Of a stretch of 19,373 nt of DNA, positions 15,842-19,373 are shown in pieces (position 1 is the stretch's first letter; every line of letters begins with the position of its first letter). Under the pieces are notes generated by a model. It did not search any database and was not told the DNA's origin. It saw nothing but the letters and a program-made list of their open reading frames with translations. The stretch comes from Candidatus Hodarchaeota archaeon (GTDB lineage: Archaea > Asgardarchaeota > Heimdallarchaeia > Hodarchaeales > Hodarchaeaceae), in contig JAEOSP010000337.1 in NCBI GenBank assembly GCA_016840305.1, forward strand, positions 1 to 19,373, given 5' to 3'. Made by a program: the position numbers and the translations under genes.

Positions 15842-16156
15842 ATGTCAAAACAAAAAGCATTGGTACGAAAATCTGCACCTCTAGTGAGTCGGTGTGTCGC
15901 ATCGATCATCGATGGGTGTTTCAATTGTCTTCCCTGCTATGCATTATGGAAAGATGGTATCAGAGATGGACAGAGCTTTGGGAAAGGTATGATGGGTTTG
16001 AGAGTTGTCAACTTCACTACTGGTAACCCCGCTTCAATCATGGATTCTTGTTTGAGGAATTTTTGTTCGTGTTGTCCTCCCCTTTGTTTAATTACAAGTG
16101 GTCATAGACGTTTTGGAGATATGATTGCAGGTACTATCGTGATTAAAGACCAATAA
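15842..16156 (+). CDS. Short RDD-family protein, paralogue of the 12895 gene
   Basis: 104 residues, made of the RDD domain alone. It shares KDGIRDGQSFGKG (37-49) exactly with the larger paralogue, then GLRVVNFTTGNPASIMDS against NLRVVDYNTGMPATIGQS, a conserved Arg, and RRFGDMIAGTIVI at the end. It lacks the zinc ribbon and the Pro-rich linker. It is rich in Cys (CFNCLPC, CSCCPPLC) in the places where RDD proteins usually have plain membrane helices. The nucleotide sequences of the two copies differ much more, so the duplication is old. GGTG (15829-15832) lies nine bases before the ATG. It is the last gene of the run and is followed by a hairpin terminator. Confidence 0.85.
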   Translation: MSKQKALVRKSAPLVSRCVASIIDGCFNCLPCYALWKDGIRDGQSFGKGMMGLRVVNFTTGNPASIMDSCLRNFCSCCPPLCLITSGHRRFGDMIAGTIVIKDQ

Positions 16157-16464
16157 TCTATTTAAATTTTAAAAGAGATGACTAAGTTGTCTCTTTCTTT
16201 TTTTCGATCTGAACTGATCGCGATAATTATTCTAATTAGTATGTTACTTAATGAAAATACGCTTACTGGGATAGATTATCTATGTGGTAAAAATATTCTC
16301 GTTAGATCGGGATTATTAAAATTTCAATAAAATTTTTCAACAGATCACAGTAACCAATACCTTTAATAAAATGTAGAGAACGAAGAATACAGATTCTTTT
16401 AGAAATTCATTGAAAAATATTCAAGCATTTTTAATCAAAATTTATCATACTGTGAAGTGTCACG
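16157..16464. other. Intergenic region after the RDD cluster
   Basis: Apart from the terminator at 16172-16204, this AT-rich stretch has only a weak 50-codon frame (16178-16330) that begins inside the terminator, and a TATA-like AAATTTATCATA at about 16438-16449. That box is so close to the ATG at 16465 that the next gene would be leaderless. No RNA gene was seen. Confidence 0.5.
16172..16204 (+). terminator. Hairpin plus T-run terminator
   Basis: AAAGAGATGAC (16172-16182) pairs with GTTGTCTCTTT (16186-16196), eleven pairs with two wobbles and a three-base loop, followed by CTTTTTTT. It lies 15 bases after the stop of the short RDD gene and looks like a classic intrinsic terminator. Confidence 0.65.
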
Positions 16465-16818
16465 ATGTCGAAGAAAGAGTTTAAGCAGTCTAAACTTAAT
16501 CCGAAAGAGCTTGCTCAATGGTGGCAAGAAGCAGATGAACAGATTAGGCTTGCCCATCCACACGAATCAAGAAAGAATCGAGAAAAACTGACTGAAAAAT
16601 ACGTTAATTCACGAATCCAATCAGTTTTGAAAAAACGAACAGAATCTCCTGACCCCGGAGAGAAGAAAATTGCTGAATGGTACGATACTGAAATGCAGCG
16701 ACTACGATCAGAAATTCCTGATACTCCCCTGAGACAACGTGAGAAAATCGCAACAAATATTGTTACCAACAAAATTAAATCATTTAGAAGAACTATTCGG
16801 CTTGATAATTTTTTCTAA
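16465..16818 (+). CDS. Small charged helical protein with an internal duplication
   Basis: 117 residues, basic and helical, not recognised. It consists of two copies of a unit of about 40 residues. Unit 1 (17-57) begins AQWWQEADEQIRLAHP and ends KYVNSRIQSVLKK; unit 2 (70-109) begins AEWYDTEMQRLRSEIP and ends NIVTNKIKSFRR. Both share A-(Q/E)-W-(W/Y), a middle R-x-(R/K)-E-K, and a closing N-(S/K)-(R/K)-I-(Q/K)-S. No membrane segment or metal site is seen. Binding of nucleic acid or protein is possible from the charge, but nothing shows it. The gene is 99 bases upstream of AlaX on the same strand. Confidence 0.75.
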   Translation: MSKKEFKQSKLNPKELAQWWQEADEQIRLAHPHESRKNREKLTEKYVNSRIQSVLKKRTESPDPGEKKIAEWYDTEMQRLRSEIPDTPLRQREKIATNIVTNKIKSFRRTIRLDNFF

Positions 16819-16917
16819 AGTGCATATAAGAAAATTGTTCACTCCTAATCATATGTTTTGGAGTATAACTTGTGTAAAAATGACAATGAACCCAAATTAT
16901 ATAGAGGAAACGAAATT

Positions 16918-17640
16918 ATGACAGAAAGATTATATCTGAAGGATAGCTATCTTAAGGAATTTAAAGCCCAAATTATTGAAATAACTCCAAAAGGAGTTGT
17001 TCTGGATAAAACAGCCTTTTATCCTGAAGGGGGAGGTCAGATAGGAGATAGAGGCACACTGGAAATTAAAAAAAAGTTATATAATGTTGTTAATACACGA
17101 GTAGACAAAGGAAAGATAATTCACGAGGTTTCATCAGAGGAAATTCAGTTAGGGGCTGAAGTAAAAGGTGTAATTAATTGGGATTTCCGTTATAGGTTAA
17201 TGAGGTCTCATACAGCTCAGCATATTATAAGTCGATGGTTCCAACTCAATTTCAAGGCAGAAACCGTTAGTAATAAGCTCAAATATGATAAATCTAGATT
17301 AGATTTATTTCCACTTGGAAAAATATCTTCTGACGAACTTGAAACCATTGAAAAGAGCATAAATGAATATTTATTTCGAAATTTACCTATATCTATCACT
17401 TCACGTCCAAGAAAAGAAGCAATTAAATTTCTCAAGGAAAAAGAATATCAAATCAAATATTTAGAGATGGTTCCCGAGTCTGTGCAAGATTTTAGGATTG
17501 TAACTATTGGTGATTATGATTTTGCAGCTTGTGCAGGTGCTCATGTGAAAAATACTTCTGAAATTGGACAAATTAAATTACTAAGTACTAAAAATAAAGG
17601 AAAATTACGTGAGAGAATAATTTATTCTGTTGTCCCTTAA
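16918..17640 (+). CDS. alaX: Stand-alone alanyl-tRNA editing protein (AlaX-M type)
   Basis: 240 residues from the ATG at 16918 (MTERLYLKD). The frame extends to a TTG at 16858, but those 20 residues are unlike the family and GAGG (about 16904-16907) serves the ATG. The editing-domain motifs are complete: FYPEGGGQIGDRG (34-46), RSHTAQHI (96-103) with zinc ligands H98 and H102, and CAGAHV (205-210) with C205 and H209. The GGGQ motif and a length near 240 place it with the AlaX-M group, which removes Ser (and in some cases Gly) wrongly attached to tRNA-Ala. It acts in trans alongside alanyl-tRNA synthetase in the cytosol. It has no close operon partner apart from the small protein 99 bases upstream. 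Confidence 0.93.
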   Translation: MTERLYLKDSYLKEFKAQIIEITPKGVVLDKTAFYPEGGGQIGDRGTLEIKKKLYNVVNTRVDKGKIIHEVSSEEIQLGAEVKGVINWDFRYRLMRSHTAQHIISRWFQLNFKAETVSNKLKYDKSRLDLFPLGKISSDELETIEKSINEYLFRNLPISITSRPRKEAIKFLKEKEYQIKYLEMVPESVQDFRIVTIGDYDFAACAGAHVKNTSEIGQIKLLSTKNKGKLRERIIYSVVP

Positions 17641-17681
17641 TTCATCTTCTAAAATTGTAATGAATCACGTTTTGAATATCG

Positions 17682-17876
17682 CTAAACCTTTATTTCAAGT
17701 AATTCATTATTTGCATTCATCAAGTATTCTTAGACCAACGGGACGGTGATAAAATCGTCTCATCCGTTTCTGAAAACTATTTTGAAGTTTCTTTGATAAG
17801 GGATAATCAATGTGGACCTCATTTGGTAGAGAACCGACACTTCGATAGTATTTCATTAGAAAATATGAAACTAAAT
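17682..17876 (-). pseudogene. Frameshifted continuation of the UvrC-like gene
   Basis: After the stop at 17871 the minus strand keeps reading as UvrC in another frame. From 17874 to 17707 it encodes DLVSYFLMKYYRSVGSLPNE and on, including HIDYPLSKK and HRPVGLRILDE. This lines up with the UvrC stretch after the UVR domain (F-x-x-x-(F/Y)-Y..., LP-x-E-(I/V), a short L-S-x-K helix, then P-x-G-x-x-x-x-L). After a TAA at 17707 the original frame resumes with ANNELLEIKV and stops at 17682, matching the following N-A-x-x-x-L helix. So one base is missing near 17874 and the frame is restored near 17715. The catalytic RNase H residues and HhH domain of UvrC never appear. Either the gene is decaying or the sequence has errors here. 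Confidence 0.6.
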
Positions 17877-18779
17877 CTCAGTTGTGTATCCTTCATTCCT
17901 TTGTATTGATTCCTGCTTTCTTACAAAGTCCTCTCCTTCAAGAAATGAAGTAATTTGAACAGTGAGACTCTTTCTATTGTCTTCATTAAAATCAAAGGAA
18001 AACTGGTCAATTTTCCTTAGTGAAGATTGTCCCCCAAAATTACGCTTTAGACTCACTAAGGCATCAAGGGCAGCTTGGTATTTCCCTGCCATTTCAAATT
18101 GTAAATTGTTGGCATAATCACTGATATATGTCATCCACTGAGATCTGAGTGTCGATTCCTTTGATAGTAGGTTGTTAATTAATGTACGCACATTGTCTTT
18201 AGTTTTACTACCAGAATTATTAGAGAGTGACTTACAATTATTCATACACAAATGTATTTGAGAATCCCAGCAGGACTTACCAGAATAAAATAAACAAAAT
18301 GGTAATTTTCTTCTAATTATTTCCAATTTCTCAATAAGATCCTTGAGATGAGTATTTATTCGATAAAATTCGTCATCAGACTTTATTTTTGAATAATTTT
18401 TTTCATCACAACATATAATGTGGATAAAGGGTATTTTTCTAACAATTAAATAAGAAAAAGAATGAATACTGTTCCCCCGAACATTTAGCTTAGGATGATT
18501 TGTCCAAATTTCAATTCTCTCAGCTTCGAATGCAGACTCCACATTCTTGTACGTCTGAAATTCTATGAAGCATGTACATTTCCTAATTTTCATGAGATTT
18601 CGATTTTCATTTGATGCTTTACGAAAGTATTGGGATACACGTTTCTTTAGATTTCCAGATGCTCCAATATACAATATCTCTTGATTATTACTTATAAACC
18701 TATAAACTCCTGGTTTTTGAGGTATTTGTAAGATGGACTTAGAATCTGTTCCTATCCTCTTAAACAAAATCAAATACAC
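17871..18779 (-). CDS. UvrC-like N-terminal half (GIY-YIG, Cys cluster, UVR domain)
   Basis: 302 residues from a GTG at 18779; TTG codons just after are also possible. Residues about 20-100 are a GIY-YIG nuclease domain: GVYRF (24-28), YIG (37-39), Arg47 in NLKKRV and the acidic AFEAERIE (83-90). Cys162, 170, 178 and 182 (C-x7-C-x7-C-x3-C, around GKSCWDSQIHLCMNNC) match the iron-sulphur cluster region of UvrC. Residues about 211-244 are a UVR domain (YANNLQFEMAGKYQAALDAL), the UvrB-binding helix pair. UvrC makes the two cuts in nucleotide excision repair; this domain makes the 3' cut. The usual protein is about twice as long. The reading frame stops early because of a frameshift, and the coding signal goes on to 17682 in other frames. 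Confidence 0.82.
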   Translation of the reverse strand: MYLILFKRIGTDSKSILQIPQKPGVYRFISNNQEILYIGASGNLKKRVSQYFRKASNENRNLMKIRKCTCFIEFQTYKNVESAFEAERIEIWTNHPKLNVRGNSIHSFSYLIVRKIPFIHIICCDEKNYSKIKSDDEFYRINTHLKDLIEKLEIIRRKLPFCLFYSGKSCWDSQIHLCMNNCKSLSNNSGSKTKDNVRTLINNLLSKESTLRSQWMTYISDYANNLQFEMAGKYQAALDALVSLKRNFGGQSSLRKIDQFSFDFNEDNRKSLTVQITSFLEGEDFVRKQESIQRNEGYTTEI

Positions 18780-18883
18780 CCTTTGATGATATAGAATTAA
18801 TAAAAGTAATTCCCCCTATCTTCTATATATTTTTGTCGGGTGAACATTGATGTACCTTTTGTAAAAATTGAAATAAGTAAACC

Positions 18884-18914
18884 CTTTTAACTTATGACTG
18901 GGAGTTAGGAGATA
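18884..18914 (+). promoter_or_regulatory. TATA-like stretch and ribosome site of the small 47-residue gene
   Basis: TTTTAACTTAT (about 18885-18895) is a weak TATA-like stretch. GGAGTTAGGAGAT (18901-18913) holds two GGAG/AGGAG cores, the second about 13 bases before the ATG at 18926, a rather wide spacing. Confidence 0.35.
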
Positions 18915-18925
18915 GTGTTTCCATT

Positions 18926-19069
18926 ATGGCAGATGAAAAAAAGAAAATACCTGATGATTTAAAGAAAGAATTGCTGAAAAAAACTGAAGATGATGGTTTT
19001 CGTGGCGGTATCGAAGCAGCGAAAGCAAAATTGGAAGGAAAAATCCCTACCAAGGCCAAAGATGATTAA
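18926..19069 (+). CDS. Small charged protein, 47 residues
   Basis: A short frame from ATG at 18926 to TAA at 19069. It begins MADEKKKIPDDLKKELLKK and ends KIPTKAKDD, with a central DDGFRGGIEAAKAKLEG. It is soluble, dominated by Lys, Glu and Asp, with a glycine turn between two short helices. Strong AGGAG cores lie upstream. I do not recognise it. Its codon and amino-acid use look like real coding sequence, and the frame is the only one open here, so I regard it as a real small gene. It runs opposite to the UvrC-like gene upstream and to the ATPase downstream. Confidence 0.6.
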   Translation: MADEKKKIPDDLKKELLKKTEDDGFRGGIEAAKAKLEGKIPTKAKDD

Positions 19070-19175
19070 TACAACTGTATAGATAAACTAGTAAGTTTTT
19101 CTTGGCGATTAGGAAAGGAGGAAGGGTATTATTTTTCATTATGTAAGTGGAATCAGAACTTTCCATTCTTTTATT

Positions 19176-19373
19176 CTAGGTAAGCATTTCCACTTCTGGA
19201 GATATTACTATCCCATTATTTGTAATTGATAGAGGAAAAATACCTCGTTTATGATTTATTCCACGCATTTTTATGATTTCAATAGCTCGTTGACGTTTTG
19301 AGCCAAGACGTTCATTATACAAGCGAATAATACCTGCAGCAAGAAATTCTTCAACTGTGTACCCTTTTGAAAG
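19176..19373 (-). CDS. KaiC/RadA-type ATPase, C-terminal end, cut by right edge
   Basis: The last 65 residues of a minus-strand gene, stopping at 19176 and running off the right edge. TVEEFLAAGIIRLYNERLGS, then RAIEIIKMRGINHKRGIFPL, then ITNNGIVISPEVEM is the usual closing part of KaiC-like RecA-superfamily ATPases: a helix, a strand with I-x-K-M-R-G-x-x-H, then P-(F/L)-x-I-T-x-x-G-(I)-x-(V/I). In archaea these single-domain proteins are often linked to signalling or motility, but the Walker motifs are outside the window, so only the family can be named. Downstream, the stretch to 19070 holds no gene and has a short TGGAA/TTCCA hairpin. Confidence 0.82.
   Translation of the reverse strand, partial: LSKGYTVEEFLAAGIIRLYNERLGSKRQRAIEIIKMRGINHKRGIFPLSITNNGIVISPEVEMLT

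Noticed and set aside
16178..16330. A 50-codon frame with a hydrophobic stretch (LIAIIILISMLL).
   Set aside because: It starts inside the terminator hairpin, has no ribosome site and resembles random AT-rich translation.
17740..17785. Possible C/D box RNA: GTGATAA followed by CTGA, with ACGG/CCGT complements nearby.
   Set aside because: The second box pair is missing and the stretch is better explained as the shifted continuation of the UvrC-like gene.

Overview
The window is AT-rich archaeal DNA. The firmest marker is a complete aIF1A gene at 9030-9422. TATA-like boxes about 25 bases upstream of starts, frequent TTG and GTG starts, a KaiC/RadA-type ATPase tail and a stand-alone AlaX fit archaea. 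A left-edge gene that resembles the longin-DENN proteins of eukaryotes (folliculin/NPRL2 type) makes an Asgard archaeon, perhaps of the Heimdallarchaeia, my best guess. That lineage is inferred from gene content; no rRNA is present.

Layout. 1-919 (-): N-terminal 306 residues of a longin plus DENN-like protein that runs off the left edge. 1042-1698 (+): DUF1405 membrane protein, divergent from it across a symmetric pair of TATA boxes. 2924-1721 (-): an all-helical unknown followed by a DNPH1-like nucleotide N-hydrolase. 5365-3152 (-): a 737-residue acidic protein of HEAT-like repeats plus beta-sandwich domains whose only plausible start is AUA. 7404-5662 (-): two adjacent genes sharing a new-looking beta domain, the second fused to four helix-hairpin-helix repeats. 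8751-7453 (-): MFS transporter. 9030-10236 (+): aIF1A and a glycerophosphodiester phosphodiesterase. 10736-10233 (-): NUDIX hydrolase sharing TTAA stop bases with it. 10904-11398 (+): GNAT acetyltransferase. 12648-11470 (-): alpha/beta hydrolase. 12895-16156 (+): zinc-ribbon RDD protein, TPR protein, DUF2085-like membrane protein and a short RDD paralogue, closed by a hairpin terminator. 16465-17640 (+): a small protein made of two copies of one helical unit, then AlaX. 18779-17682 (-): a UvrC-like gene whose reading frame is broken. 18926-19069 (+): a 47-residue charged protein. 19373-19176 (-): C-terminal end of a KaiC-like ATPase.

Most genes look like single housekeeping or accessory units, not one operon. 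The parts most likely to be undescribed are the longin-DENN protein, the LNRYG/WPIP/HLGIW domain pair with its HhH fusion, the cytosolic HEAT plus beta-sandwich protein, and the frameshifted uvrC lacking its nuclease half. No CRISPR array, insertion sequence, tRNA or rRNA was seen.
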